Positions 44,789 through 53,574 of a DNA stretch of 64,000 bases are shown in pieces. Position 1 is the stretch's first letter, and every line of letters begins with the position of its first letter. Both the position numbers and the translations under genes were made by a program. Origin of the DNA: Kiloniella majae. Its GTDB lineage: Bacteria > Pseudomonadota > Alphaproteobacteria > Kiloniellales > Kiloniellaceae. The notes beneath the pieces were generated by a model. It saw only the letters and a list, made by a program, of their open reading frames with translations. It had not been told where the DNA came from and made no database searches. Where the stretch lies: positions 806,001-870,000 of the forward strand of contig NZ_MTSZ01000001.1 of NCBI RefSeq assembly GCF_002118315.1, in the 5' to 3' direction.

Positions 44789-45163
44789 ATGTCATTGGAA
44801 AGAATCAATTACCCAGAACTTGGACTACCCGTCGGACCCTATACCCACGCGGTTATACAGGGAAACACCCTCTACACATCAGGGTTTACAGCTTTTGGAA
44901 CCGCCCAACAGAGTGCTTCTATCGGGGATCAAGCCAAAGCGATTTTTTTGCAGTTGGAAATCATTGCCAAAGCTCAAAACACATCTTTACAAAACCTTGT
45001 TAAAGTTACGGTTTTTGTAACAGACATGTCTGACATTGACGCTCTTCGACTTGCTCTGACCGAGATTTACGGTGATCACACACCCGCAAGTTCCTTGATA
45101 AAAATCGAGGCACTCTTTGCCCCGGAGTTAAAGATTGAGATCGAAGCGATTTTCGCTCTTTAG
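44789..45163 (+). CDS. RidA family protein
   Basis: This 124-residue protein has the RidA/YjgF fold: LPVGPYTHAVIQGNTLYTSG at the N-terminus and QNLVKVTVFVTDMSD in the middle. The normal catalytic arginine near residue 105 appears to be replaced in the stretch PASSLIKIEALF (a K follows the usual position), so it may not be a canonical 2-aminoacrylate deaminase. It is the third gene of the ABM set. Confidence 0.82.
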   Translation: MSLERINYPELGLPVGPYTHAVIQGNTLYTSGFTAFGTAQQSASIGDQAKAIFLQLEIIAKAQNTSLQNLVKVTVFVTDMSDIDALRLALTEIYGDHTPASSLIKIEALFAPELKIEIEAIFAL

Positions 45164-45193
45164 CCTCTGAATATTAAAAAATTCAGGTGTAAA

Positions 45194-45736
45194 CTACTCC
45201 GGAAGGCTATTACTTCCATCATTAAGAGGCCGCTGCATGAGAACGCTATCCATCCAGCGGCCAAACTTAAATCCGATTGATTTGATCGTTCCAGATACCT
45301 CGAACCCCATTTTTTGATGAAACACAATAGACGGCAGATTTTCTGAATCACCAATAACAGCAATCATCTGGCGATAGCCACGGTCCTCGCACTCCCTAAT
45401 CAAATCATTCAATAACAAGCGGCCAAGCCCTAAACCACGGGCGTTCTTGTGAACATAGATCGAATTTTCCACCGTATAGCGATAGCCAGGTCGAGGGCGA
45501 TAGGAAGAAGCATAGGCATAGCCCACAACTTTATCGTTTTGAACAGCAACCCGATAAGGATACCCCCCGCCAACAACACCATTTTTTCGCGCAAGCATTT
45601 CAGCGTGATCTGGCGGCGTTTCTTCCCAACTTGATACCCCGTGCAGAACTTCGTCAGCGTAGATTTCCTGGATACAAACTATATCGCCGCCATCAACATT
45701 CCGGATTATGATTTGATCTTTTGGTAAGCTGCTCAT
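45194..45736 (-). CDS. GNAT N-acetyltransferase (phosphinothricin acetyltransferase-like)
   Basis: This 180-residue acetyltransferase has the acetyl-CoA motif NARGLGLGRLLLNDLI and the YASSYRPRPGYRYTVENSIYV region seen in Pat/Bar-like GNATs. It would acetylate an amine such as phosphinothricin or methionine sulfoximine, or an amino acid. It is on the reverse strand between two operons. The exact substrate is unknown. Confidence 0.86.
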   Translation of the reverse strand: MSSLPKDQIIIRNVDGGDIVCIQEIYADEVLHGVSSWEETPPDHAEMLARKNGVVGGGYPYRVAVQNDKVVGYAYASSYRPRPGYRYTVENSIYVHKNARGLGLGRLLLNDLIRECEDRGYRQMIAVIGDSENLPSIVFHQKMGFEVSGTIKSIGFKFGRWMDSVLMQRPLNDGSNSLPE

Positions 45737-45911
45737 GATGATCTGATCTTCTGAAAAACAATGCGTTTACTATCATCGTTACAGCTAGATTCTTGCAAGC
45801 CTTAAGAATATTACACCAGCCATATGACAGCCCCCTATTTCTTATTAGTCACTGCCCTAATGAGAGGGTACACACGTCTAGATCAGAACATTTTATCTCT
45901 ATATTTTATCT

Positions 45912-46967
45912 CTATACTTGGACCAAATCCGTAACTCGTCGTTCATCCTGCGTATTGCCTGTATTAACGGTCGTCGCGGGCTCCAGAAGCAAAACTTCAC
46001 AGATATCAGATATGGCAACGGGACAGTGTTCAACACCGTGAGGCACAATAATAAACTCCCCTTCATTCACCATTTCATCCCTATCACGGAACTTTATCAT
46101 CAAGCAGCCTTTGTGAACAAAAAACAGTTCATCTTCAACGGCATGGTGATGCCACACAAATTCACCTTCGAACTTTGCCAACTTCACCATCATATTATTA
46201 ACCTGTCCAGCAATACGCGGGCTCCAGGTTTCGGTAAACTTACCAAAAGACTCATCAAGGTTTTTTGTTGAAATCCTGGAAACGTGATCGTTCACATCGG
46301 CAACGTCTTTTAAAATAGACCGAAGTTGCGCATCCAGATCATTTCCCTGTGCGGGGTAGATGCCATCCAGCGCAGCTGTGCCGATTGTAAAGCCGCCAGC
46401 CCCCGAGTTTTTAACATCGGCTATACGTGCTTTGGTATCAATAGATCCTGCCATGATTACAGGCTTATTCGTAGCCGCACAGACCGCAGCCATCAACTTC
46501 CCAACATTTTCCTGTGACCGATAGGCCAAAAGATCTAATCCATCAACACCTTCACGCGATGCCAGATCCTTTGCACTGTCTGCGATTTCATCAATCGATC
46601 CTGCAAGAACACTCGGATGACCCTCAATTTTTCCAGGGAAAGGATAATACTGAATACCTGAGCCTTTAATTATCGGTAAGACTGCATCAACATTGGTACC
46701 GCCAAGCAAGATGTCCACGCCAATCTCTACAGCAGCTTTTGCAGAAGAAATCTCGCTTTCCTTATCCAAAGACACGACTTCCAGATAGCTCGTAGCACCG
46801 TCTTCCTTTATGGATTGGTTCAAGCTTTTCAAACGAGCAAAAGGAAGCCCGACATCTTTAAAACCAATATGATGAACACCCGCGGCAAGGGCCGTTTCCA
46901 AGTGTTCCTCTGCATCATCAACCGTTTTATCGTTACGTGTAAGCATAAAAATAAATCGTAATCCCAT
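45912..46967 (-). CDS. TIM barrel-cupin fusion protein in acid-sugar operon
   Basis: This 351-residue protein has an N-terminal TIM barrel-like domain (about residues 1-235): FIFMLTRNDKTVDDAEEHL, DILLGGTNVDAVLP, PVIMAGSIDTKARI and GAGGFTIGTAALDG. The final phosphate-loop glycines resemble HisA-like barrels. A C-terminal cupin follows (about 255-340): WHHHAVEDELFFVHKG and VPHGVEHCP, with metal-binding His and Glu residues. It is coupled to pdxA2 (TAATG overlap). I do not recognise this fusion; an isomerase or aldolase step on a C3-C4 phosphate is a guess from context. Confidence 0.8.
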   Translation of the reverse strand: MGLRFIFMLTRNDKTVDDAEEHLETALAAGVHHIGFKDVGLPFARLKSLNQSIKEDGATSYLEVVSLDKESEISSAKAAVEIGVDILLGGTNVDAVLPIIKGSGIQYYPFPGKIEGHPSVLAGSIDEIADSAKDLASREGVDGLDLLAYRSQENVGKLMAAVCAATNKPVIMAGSIDTKARIADVKNSGAGGFTIGTAALDGIYPAQGNDLDAQLRSILKDVADVNDHVSRISTKNLDESFGKFTETWSPRIAGQVNNMMVKLAKFEGEFVWHHHAVEDELFFVHKGCLMIKFRDRDEMVNEGEFIIVPHGVEHCPVAISDICEVLLLEPATTVNTGNTQDERRVTDLVQV

Positions 46968-47971
46968 TACGCGACATCCTTCATTTTAGATTTCAGCAGT
47001 TGATTTGCATACCTGATCGCGGTTTTAAAACTTGCTGAATCAGCAATACCCTGACCGGCAATATCAAATGCAGTCCCATGGTCTGGACTTGTTCGAACAA
47101 AGGGCAAGCCAAGAGTTATATTAACCCCCTTTTCAAGTCCCATATATTTGACAGGAATTAACCCCTGATCATGATATTGAGCGACGACGATGTCGAACTG
47201 TCCCTTACGTGCCTGCATAAACACCGTATCACCGGGCCATGGACCAGAAACATCAATTCCTTCTTTCTGCGCAGCCTTAATCGCCGGAGAGATAATTTCA
47301 ATTTCTTCGCGACCAAATAGCCCCCCCTCCCCGGCGTGCGGATTTAATCCTGCGACAGCTATCCTTGGCTGAGAGATCCCAAGTGCCCTTGCCCCTTCGT
47401 GCGCCAAACGAATAGCCGCCATTTGTGCATCATAGTCTGCACGTTGAATGGCCTCAAATAACGAACAATGTACCGTAACCAGAACAGTGCGAATTTCATC
47501 ATTCCCGAGTAACATTGCGACACGCTCAGCCCCTCCAAGGTCAGCCAGTATTTCAGTGTGTCCGGGATATGGAACACCTGCTGCGGAAAGAGCTTCTTTG
47601 TGTATGGGGGCGGTTACAATACCACTGACCTTTCCATCAACAGCATGCTTGATACTTTGAACAATAGCATCATAAGCCGCTTTACCACACCCGGCATCCA
47701 CAGTTCCAAAGGACGGCAGAGAAGTAAAGAAACTGGTTGGTATGACCTCAATAACGTCGGGAGAAAAATTGGCGTCATCGATCCGATCTAAAACCCGAAC
47801 GGCAAGATTACGCTTTGACTGGTTCACTGCGCGTTCGATCACCTTCGGGCATCCGAACACGATGTTTTTTGCACCATAAAGCTGTTTGCACAAACTTTCG
47901 ACAATGATCTCAGGGCCGATACCGGATGGATCACCCATTGTGATCGCCAAGGGTTTTAAAGCATTACTCAT
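46967..47971 (-). CDS. PdxA2-type 4-phospho-D-threonate/erythronate dehydrogenase
   Basis: This 334-residue PdxA family dehydrogenase shows the opening TMGDPSGIGPEI, zinc-ligand His in PGHTEIL and QYHDQGLIPVK, and DHGTAFDIAG near the C-terminus. PdxA makes pyridoxal precursors, but in operons with DUF1537 kinases the PdxA2 type oxidatively decarboxylates 4-phospho-threonate or erythronate to dihydroxyacetone phosphate. Context here favours PdxA2. It overlaps its neighbours by single bases (TGATG and TAATG). Confidence 0.86.
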   Translation of the reverse strand: MSNALKPLAITMGDPSGIGPEIIVESLCKQLYGAKNIVFGCPKVIERAVNQSKRNLAVRVLDRIDDANFSPDVIEVIPTSFFTSLPSFGTVDAGCGKAAYDAIVQSIKHAVDGKVSGIVTAPIHKEALSAAGVPYPGHTEILADLGGAERVAMLLGNDEIRTVLVTVHCSLFEAIQRADYDAQMAAIRLAHEGARALGISQPRIAVAGLNPHAGEGGLFGREEIEIISPAIKAAQKEGIDVSGPWPGDTVFMQARKGQFDIVVAQYHDQGLIPVKYMGLEKGVNITLGLPFVRTSPDHGTAFDIAGQGIADSASFKTAIRYANQLLKSKMKDVA

Positions 47972-49047
47972 CAGATCACTTTCGATAGTTCAACACTTGA
48001 TAACTGAAGTCGCTCTGCAGCCCGCAGTAATGTTTCTTCTATACCAAAGCCACCTGCCTTCATCGCGATAATGATACTATTTCCATTCGGAAGCTGAGCA
48101 ATACCCAAGGGAAAACCGGGTTCAAATTCACTGACCAGAGAAAACTCATCTATATCCAGCACTTTTAAAAGCGCATCCATTGTATCGCCACCTGTAGCAA
48201 TTACCGCCCCGTACTGACCACTTTGTGCAAGGTCAGCTGCATGAGATGTCAGTGCAGAGAGAATGGTATTGGCATCCTTAACTCTCTTTTCCGGCACCAT
48301 AAGGCAGGTGATATAGGCTTTATCCTGTGTCCGCTGTGCCTGTGCACGACTAACGGAGTTTGCGCTACCAACAACGACGAGAGAGCTTCCGACATACGGT
48401 ATTGGGGGCTTGCTAACCTTCTCACCAAATAATGCAGTCGCCAACGCAATCGCTACGCCCGGGGATCCAGCCCACAATATTTCTTCTGGATGATCAAAAG
48501 CCGCCACCTGCTCATTCAATTCCATCTGCGTTTTTGCATTCAGGATATTCACGGTCTCAATGCCATCAGGGATCAAATCAGAAATTCTGGACGTACGTGC
48601 TGGATGAACCGGATCATTGGCATAGGAAGTCTCGGACACAGGAATACCATCAATCAGTTGAACATCTTTTTGCGTTGTTCGTCCAGCCATGGGAAATGCG
48701 GGCGCAATGACAATCCTTTTGCGTCCGGAAACATCAAAAGCAGCTTTCAGTTCTGCTTTAATGTTCCCTCGCAAAGTTGAGTCTATTGTCTTTAATAAAA
48801 TAGCAGAATCAGGCGCTCTCTTCACGGCCTGACCAACCACAAAAGTTGCTTCCTTTTCATTCATGGATCGGCTACCGCAATCAATCGACATAACATCTGC
48901 GGATAATTTCACTGATATATCTAAGTCCCATCTTCGTACTGTGATATCGAGCCCTCTGCCAAGAAAAGGGGCGGCTCCATCAGCGGCTGAGGTAAGATCA
49001 TCTGCAACGACAAAGATTGTTGGGCATTTTAAGTTTATGTTTTTCAT
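47971..49047 (-). CDS. Four-carbon acid sugar kinase (DUF1537 family)
   Basis: This 358-residue kinase of the OtnK/DtnK family has the N-terminal FVVADDLTSAADGAAPF, the middle KTIDSTLRGNIKAEL, RTTQKDVQLIDGIPV, and the C-terminal ATGGDTMDALL and PGFPLG nucleotide-binding parts. These enzymes phosphorylate four-carbon acid sugars (D-threonate, L-threonate, D-erythronate) with ATP. It leads an operon with pdxA2 and a TIM-cupin fusion and faces a divergent LysR gene. No transporter is present. Confidence 0.88.
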   Translation of the reverse strand: MKNINLKCPTIFVVADDLTSAADGAAPFLGRGLDITVRRWDLDISVKLSADVMSIDCGSRSMNEKEATFVVGQAVKRAPDSAILLKTIDSTLRGNIKAELKAAFDVSGRKRIVIAPAFPMAGRTTQKDVQLIDGIPVSETSYANDPVHPARTSRISDLIPDGIETVNILNAKTQMELNEQVAAFDHPEEILWAGSPGVAIALATALFGEKVSKPPIPYVGSSLVVVGSANSVSRAQAQRTQDKAYITCLMVPEKRVKDANTILSALTSHAADLAQSGQYGAVIATGGDTMDALLKVLDIDEFSLVSEFEPGFPLGIAQLPNGNSIIIAMKAGGFGIEETLLRAAERLQLSSVELSKVI

Positions 49048-49121
49048 ATCGTGATAATAACAAACATATAAACTATGAATATCTATATTAACTAACCATT
49101 ATTCGTGATATATAATCACAA

Positions 49122-49991
49122 ATGAAAAGATCAGAAGTTCCCTCTCTAGATGATATCCGAGCCTTTGAGGCCGTGGCGCGACTGGGCTCCGTCAAGGCCG
49201 CATCAAAAGAATTGGCCCTCACCCATGGTGCTGTCAGCAGACGCATAACAAAGCTATCCCAGGAAATTGGGGTACTCCTATCCGAGCCCGACGGACGCGG
49301 TATTCGGATAACGCGTGATGGCGAAATTCTCAGCAAAGCCGCCCGTAATGCTTTGGATGAATTGTCCGAAGCCGTCGCAACAATCAAGCAGGATAAAAAT
49401 AATACCCCCATCGTTCTCTCGTGCGAACGATCTGTTGCCATGCGGTGGCTCATCCCAAGGTTAAGCGAATTTCAAGACCGCCACCCGGACGTAGAACTTC
49501 ATCTGTCCGTGGGCGGAGGCACATTAGATTTCAGGCGTGACAAAATAACCCTGGCAATACGCCGACTGGATTTTCCGCTAAGTCCGGATTGGAAAGTCGA
49601 AATGCTTATGCAAGAAAAAATAGGCCCGGTAATGAAGCCCGGGATGCGCGTCCATTTTGACAATCATAATTACATCGGTCTGTCATCCAGAACCCGTCCT
49701 GATGCTTGGAAAGAGTGGTCTTCGCAACAGAAAAGCACGCCCAAACCAAGAGAGATCCGGTCCCTGGACCATCATTTTTTGATGGTAGAAGCCGCGGCCA
49801 ATGGTCTAGGCGTTGCACTTTGCCCTTATGTTCTAGCCATCGACGATCTTGAAAAAGGACGGTTGGTCGCCCCTTTGGGTTTCCAGGAAGACGGTAGCCA
49901 GTATGGACTAATTTATCCCCGAAATCTGTCACTGACAAACCACATTCATCTCGTTAGGAACTGGCTTGCCGAAATTTCCGCAGGCGTTTGA
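49122..49991 (+). CDS. LysR family regulator of the acid-sugar operon
   Basis: This 289-residue regulator has a helix-turn-helix at about residues 10-65 (GSVKAASKELALTHGAVSRR) and a substrate-binding domain. It is divergent from the kinase gene with only 74 bases between the two starts, so a shared regulatory region is likely. The inducer may be an acid sugar or its phosphate, which is inference. Confidence 0.9.
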   Translation: MKRSEVPSLDDIRAFEAVARLGSVKAASKELALTHGAVSRRITKLSQEIGVLLSEPDGRGIRITRDGEILSKAARNALDELSEAVATIKQDKNNTPIVLSCERSVAMRWLIPRLSEFQDRHPDVELHLSVGGGTLDFRRDKITLAIRRLDFPLSPDWKVEMLMQEKIGPVMKPGMRVHFDNHNYIGLSSRTRPDAWKEWSSQQKSTPKPREIRSLDHHFLMVEAAANGLGVALCPYVLAIDDLEKGRLVAPLGFQEDGSQYGLIYPRNLSLTNHIHLVRNWLAEISAGV

Positions 49992-50045
49992 TATGAATAT
50001 TTCACCTGATTCAAACAGGAAAGCCAGTCTAGGCAGGGAAATCTC

Positions 50046-50462
50046 TCAAGTTTTTTGTATGGGCTTAAATTTTTTCGTCATACCGTGACTAGCTGGGGTT
50101 ACAAGCTTGTAACCCAGTTTTTCATAAAAAACAGGTTCATCAGCAATCATTGAAACATATGAACCAACAAGAGCCATCGAAGACAAATAATTATCTATAT
50201 GTTCCATCACTTTTCGTCCCAAGCCTTGCCCTTGATAATTGGGATTTACAGCAACATCTACGATTTCGAAGTTACATGCTCCATCACCAATAACACGGCC
50301 CATCGCTATAAGCTTTTCGCCATCTCTGACGGATACACCATAAAGAGAATTTGGGAGTCCAATTTTGGCAGCGTCCAAAGATTTCGGTGACAACCCTGCT
50401 GTCACCCGCAGATCACAGTATTCTTGGGGACTCGGCACTTGTTCTTCAAATTCTAACGTCAT
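50046..50462 (-). CDS. GNAT family N-acetyltransferase
   Basis: This 138-residue acetyltransferase has the acetyl-CoA motif VNPNYQGQGLGRKVMEHI and the C-terminal FYEKLGYKLVTP. It is a small single-domain GNAT with no distinctive substrate hints. It is convergent with the LysR gene at 49122 and followed upstream by the GC-rich allE gene. Confidence 0.85.
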   Translation of the reverse strand: MTLEFEEQVPSPQEYCDLRVTAGLSPKSLDAAKIGLPNSLYGVSVRDGEKLIAMGRVIGDGACNFEIVDVAVNPNYQGQGLGRKVMEHIDNYLSSMALVGSYVSMIADEPVFYEKLGYKLVTPASHGMTKKFKPIQKT

Positions 50463-50495
50463 CGTTTCCTGCTTTTTGATGCAGCGGCAATACCC

Positions 50496-51317
50496 TTAGC
50501 CCAGTTTCATGTGGCGGTTTACGTCTTTATAGAGCAAGTAGCGGAAGGGACCGGGACCGCCGGCGTAGCAGGCTTGCGGGCAGAAGGCGCGCAGCCACAT
50601 GTAATCGCCGGCTTCGACCTCGACCCAATCCTGATTGAGACGATAGACCGCTTTGCCTTCGAGCACATAGAGTCCGTGTTCCATGACATGGGTTTCGGCA
50701 AAGGGGATCACGCCGCCGGGCTGGAAGGTAACGATATTGACGTGCATGTCGTGGCGCAGATCGTCCGGTTCGACAAAGCGAGTTGTCGCCCATTTGCCAT
50801 CGGTATCGGGCATGGCGGTGGGGGCGATATCTTTTTCATTGGTGACAAAGGCGTCGGGCTTGTCCATCCCTTCAACGGCTTCATAGGCCTTGCGCACCCA
50901 GTGGAACTTCACTTGGGCATTCGTATTGTTGACTAGGCTCCAGTTACAGCCCGCAGGCAAGTAAGCATAACCGCCCTCGGTCAAGTCGTGAGCTGTTCCT
51001 TCGATGGTCAGGCCTAGGCCGCCCTCGACCACAAAAATCACCCCTTGCGCCTGGGCATTAGGCTCGGGCTTGGTACTACCACCGCCGGGCTGGACCTCCA
51101 TAATGTATTGACAAAAGGTCTCGGCAAAACCGGACAGCGGCCGTGAAAGCACCCAGAGCCGGGTTTTGTCCCAATGGGGCAGGAAGCTGGTGACGATATC
51201 GCTCATGGTCCCCTTGGGGATCACGGCATAGGCCTCTGTAAACATGGCGCGGTCAGTCAAAATTTGAGTCTGTGGGGCCAACCCGCCCTGGGGGGAATAG
51301 TAAAAAGAGTGCGACAT
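50496..51317 (-). CDS. allE: (S)-ureidoglycine aminohydrolase, GC-rich and isolated
   Basis: This 273-residue bicupin protein converts (S)-ureidoglycine to (S)-ureidoglycolate and ammonia in allantoin breakdown. Family features: YCIPKGTMSDIVTSF-like start (YAVIPKGTMSDIVTS here), WVLSRPLSGFAETF, EGGYAYLPAG, and the C-terminal metal cupin FAETHVMEHGLYVLEG. No other allantoin gene is in the window. Two lines of its DNA (50521-50640) are 63 and 58 percent GC, far above neighbours, a sign of foreign origin. Confidence 0.9.
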   Translation of the reverse strand: MSHSFYYSPQGGLAPQTQILTDRAMFTEAYAVIPKGTMSDIVTSFLPHWDKTRLWVLSRPLSGFAETFCQYIMEVQPGGGSTKPEPNAQAQGVIFVVEGGLGLTIEGTAHDLTEGGYAYLPAGCNWSLVNNTNAQVKFHWVRKAYEAVEGMDKPDAFVTNEKDIAPTAMPDTDGKWATTRFVEPDDLRHDMHVNIVTFQPGGVIPFAETHVMEHGLYVLEGKAVYRLNQDWVEVEAGDYMWLRAFCPQACYAGGPGPFRYLLYKDVNRHMKLG

Positions 51318-51395
51318 GTCTTTGACCTCGAAAAAGGGTAGTGAAATGGAAAATGGATTAAGTAAATATTGCTGTGAGGTAATATCACTATTCTA

Positions 51396-51641
51396 GGCTC
51401 TGTTGCAAAAATTTCAGAAGTCCTTATGCATTTTTGCAAGGCCCTTTTAAGCAGCCAACCTATCTGTGCCGTCACGATAGAACGAGATAACTTCGCTCAA
51501 GGCATTACGTCCAATACTGAAGGCACTCTCAATCAGACTGACTCCTCCCATGACACCAGACTGGATTTGTAAGATACTGGTTTGACCTTTCTTTAATGAC
51601 CTCATGGCTTCACCTCCCCCTATAGCCTGGTTTCGTGCCAA
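51396..51641 (-). mobile_element. Degenerate right end of an IS6-family insertion sequence
   Basis: The frame ends GGGEAMRSLKKGQTSIL-like sequence and IESAFSIG, resembling the C-terminus of IS6 transposases (pattern YEAMHAIRKGQ then LFGI). Just downstream the reverse strand reads TTTTTGCAACAGAGCC, close to the IS6/IS26 terminal repeat TTTGCAACAGTGCC. The rest of the transposase is missing. Its 5' end abuts the stop codon of the solute-binding gene at 51642. Confidence 0.6.
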
Positions 51642-52424
51642 TCAACCACTTGGGCTGGACGTCACGCCATAAAGGCGTAAATAGCGATCATATATTTTCT
51701 CGTATTCACCGCTATCTTTTATCTTTTGCAGTGCCCGGTTAAATTTCATACAAAGTTGGTCATCCCAAAAGCCCATTCGGCTATAAACTACCGGAAGTAT
51801 ATCGTGGACCGTGAACATATTGGCAGATGCATCATCCCCACTTATTTTTTTCAAACTCTGCAAAAAAATAAAAAGATCCCCTACACTGACGTCAACGCGC
51901 CCATCCCATAGCGCTTGAGCCTGCACGCCCGGCTCTGAGGCAACAGCAAAAATACTATCATCTACCACGGCGGAAAACTCTGGACCAAAAAACTCCTTAG
52001 CCCCTTGAAAGGCAATAATATTGAACCCCTTCAGGTCTTTAATCTTCTCAAGAGAAAGGTTTCTTTCTGCCCGAGTTATTGCAACATCCCGAAATCTGAA
52101 CACAGGATCAGTCCTACATCCCTGGACCTCAACGCTATCAAAAAGATTGGAAACAGCATCAACCTTTCGACGACTAAAATCCTGCCAGAGCCTGTTATTT
52201 GGACGCCCAAAGACAAAAACAGGCTCGTGATCAGGGATTTCCTGAAAAACCGCTGTAATAATATCAGTGAAAATACCTGTTTCATCCGCAGCAATATAAT
52301 AAGGTTCAAAATTACCCATGCCGATAGTGACTTCTTTACTCTCGGCTTGTGAAGAGAGAAAAAACAGACTTAGACAAAAAAGCTGAAAGCGCTTGAATTT
52401 ATTAATTAAACGCTGTGATGCCAA
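51642..52424 (-). CDS. Periplasmic solute-binding protein, family 3 (third copy)
   Basis: This 260-residue protein has a signal peptide (about residues 1-28, ending SQAESK) and a type 3 solute-binding domain: MGNFEPYYIAADETGIFTDI and GRPNNRLWQDFSRRKVDAV. It resembles the copies at 1630 and 12200 in overall plan. Its C-terminus is next to an IS6 remnant, so the last residues may have been altered. No permease is adjacent. Ligand unknown. Confidence 0.8.
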   Translation of the reverse strand: MASQRLINKFKRFQLFCLSLFFLSSQAESKEVTIGMGNFEPYYIAADETGIFTDIITAVFQEIPDHEPVFVFGRPNNRLWQDFSRRKVDAVSNLFDSVEVQGCRTDPVFRFRDVAITRAERNLSLEKIKDLKGFNIIAFQGAKEFFGPEFSAVVDDSIFAVASEPGVQAQALWDGRVDVSVGDLFIFLQSLKKISGDDASANMFTVHDILPVVYSRMGFWDDQLCMKFNRALQKIKDSGEYEKIYDRYLRLYGVTSSPSG

Positions 52425-52556
52425 TTATGTTCTCCTATAAGAGAAACCTTTACACCAACCCCACACGGTCAAAAGGTTAACAAAGAACATTAATGATTTC
52501 CTTAACAACACCATGCTTTTGTCGTCTCAGCTTCTATACTCAAAATCAGACAAAAG

Positions 52557-53459
52557 TTATTTTCCTAATGATCTTCGTTTCTTTTCACATGCTTCAAGAT
52601 AGTCAATAAAACGATGTGTCAGCCCTTCACGGGGTGCATTCGGCGGCCAAATGGCATAAACAGGTAAACTTTCAACTGTCCACTCGGGAAAGAGTTCAAG
52701 CATACGTCCTTGCCGAATATCATCCGCAACCAGAAAATCAGGCGGTGTAATTACGCCTGCTCCTGCCCGGGCCAACTGTACAACAGCATGAATGCTATCC
52801 AGAACAATTTGCGGGTCATACGTTAAACGCACAGACTTTCCCGATTTATTTGTTAGCAGTTTATCATTTGGTCTCATCTTAAGACCAATAAAATCCCAAC
52901 TCTCCAGATCTTGAACTTTACGCGGTTCCGGGTGTTTTCTGTAATAATCCGGCGCGACAACAAGCTTGCGTTTGAGGTCAGTCAACTTTTTTGATTTCAG
53001 GGAACTGTCCTGTACCGTGCCCACACGAATAGCCAGATCAATGCTATCACGAATGATATCCTGTTGATGATCACTAAAATTAACAGAAAGGTTTATTCTG
53101 GGGAAAGCCTGCGCAAAGCTGGCCAGATCATCCACCATTGGTCCGTGAATAAATCCGGCAGGAAGGGTAACATTCAGCTTTCCCGCAGGTACAGTTGCTC
53201 TTTGAGCAATCGCATCAAAGCCGTTTTCCGCCAATGCGAGCATTTCTTTTGCATAGCCAAAAAGCTTTTCTCCATCACTGGTTAACGACAGGCGACGGGT
53301 TGAGCGATATAACAAGGCAACACCCAGCTTGTCTTCCAGTTGCGAAACATGATGACTGATCACAGAAGGTGATAATCCCAACTCACGGGATGCAGCCCGA
53401 AAAGATCCAGTTTCGACAGTCTTGGCGAAGACTGCCATAGCACGCAAGTCATCAATCAT
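52557..53459 (-). CDS. LysR family transcriptional regulator
   Basis: This 300-residue LysR protein starts MIDDLRAMAVFAKTVETGSF, with the helix-turn-helix ASRELGLSPSVISHHVSQLE and a substrate-binding domain of the CrgA/AaeR-like subgroup. It is divergent from the DUF2000 gene at 53575, its probable target. Inducer unknown. Confidence 0.9.
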   Translation of the reverse strand: MIDDLRAMAVFAKTVETGSFRAASRELGLSPSVISHHVSQLEDKLGVALLYRSTRRLSLTSDGEKLFGYAKEMLALAENGFDAIAQRATVPAGKLNVTLPAGFIHGPMVDDLASFAQAFPRINLSVNFSDHQQDIIRDSIDLAIRVGTVQDSSLKSKKLTDLKRKLVVAPDYYRKHPEPRKVQDLESWDFIGLKMRPNDKLLTNKSGKSVRLTYDPQIVLDSIHAVVQLARAGAGVITPPDFLVADDIRQGRMLELFPEWTVESLPVYAIWPPNAPREGLTHRFIDYLEACEKKRRSLGK

Positions 53460-53574
53460 TAGATAATATTTTCAAACAGTGAAACTTAATTAACCCACAT
53501 TATCAAATAAAAATGAAAAAGCTACTGTTGTTCAAACTGTTCAGCCTGCAATGAGTTACAAGAGGTAAATACGC

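Noticed and set aside
45167-45186. CTGAAT / ATTCAG hairpin between the RidA and GNAT genes
   Set aside because: Only six AT-rich pairs and no T tract; too weak to call a terminator.
51257-51475. 72-codon reverse frame across the allE start and the IS6 end
   Set aside because: It is a read-through of the IS terminal repeat and the allE leader, not a protein.
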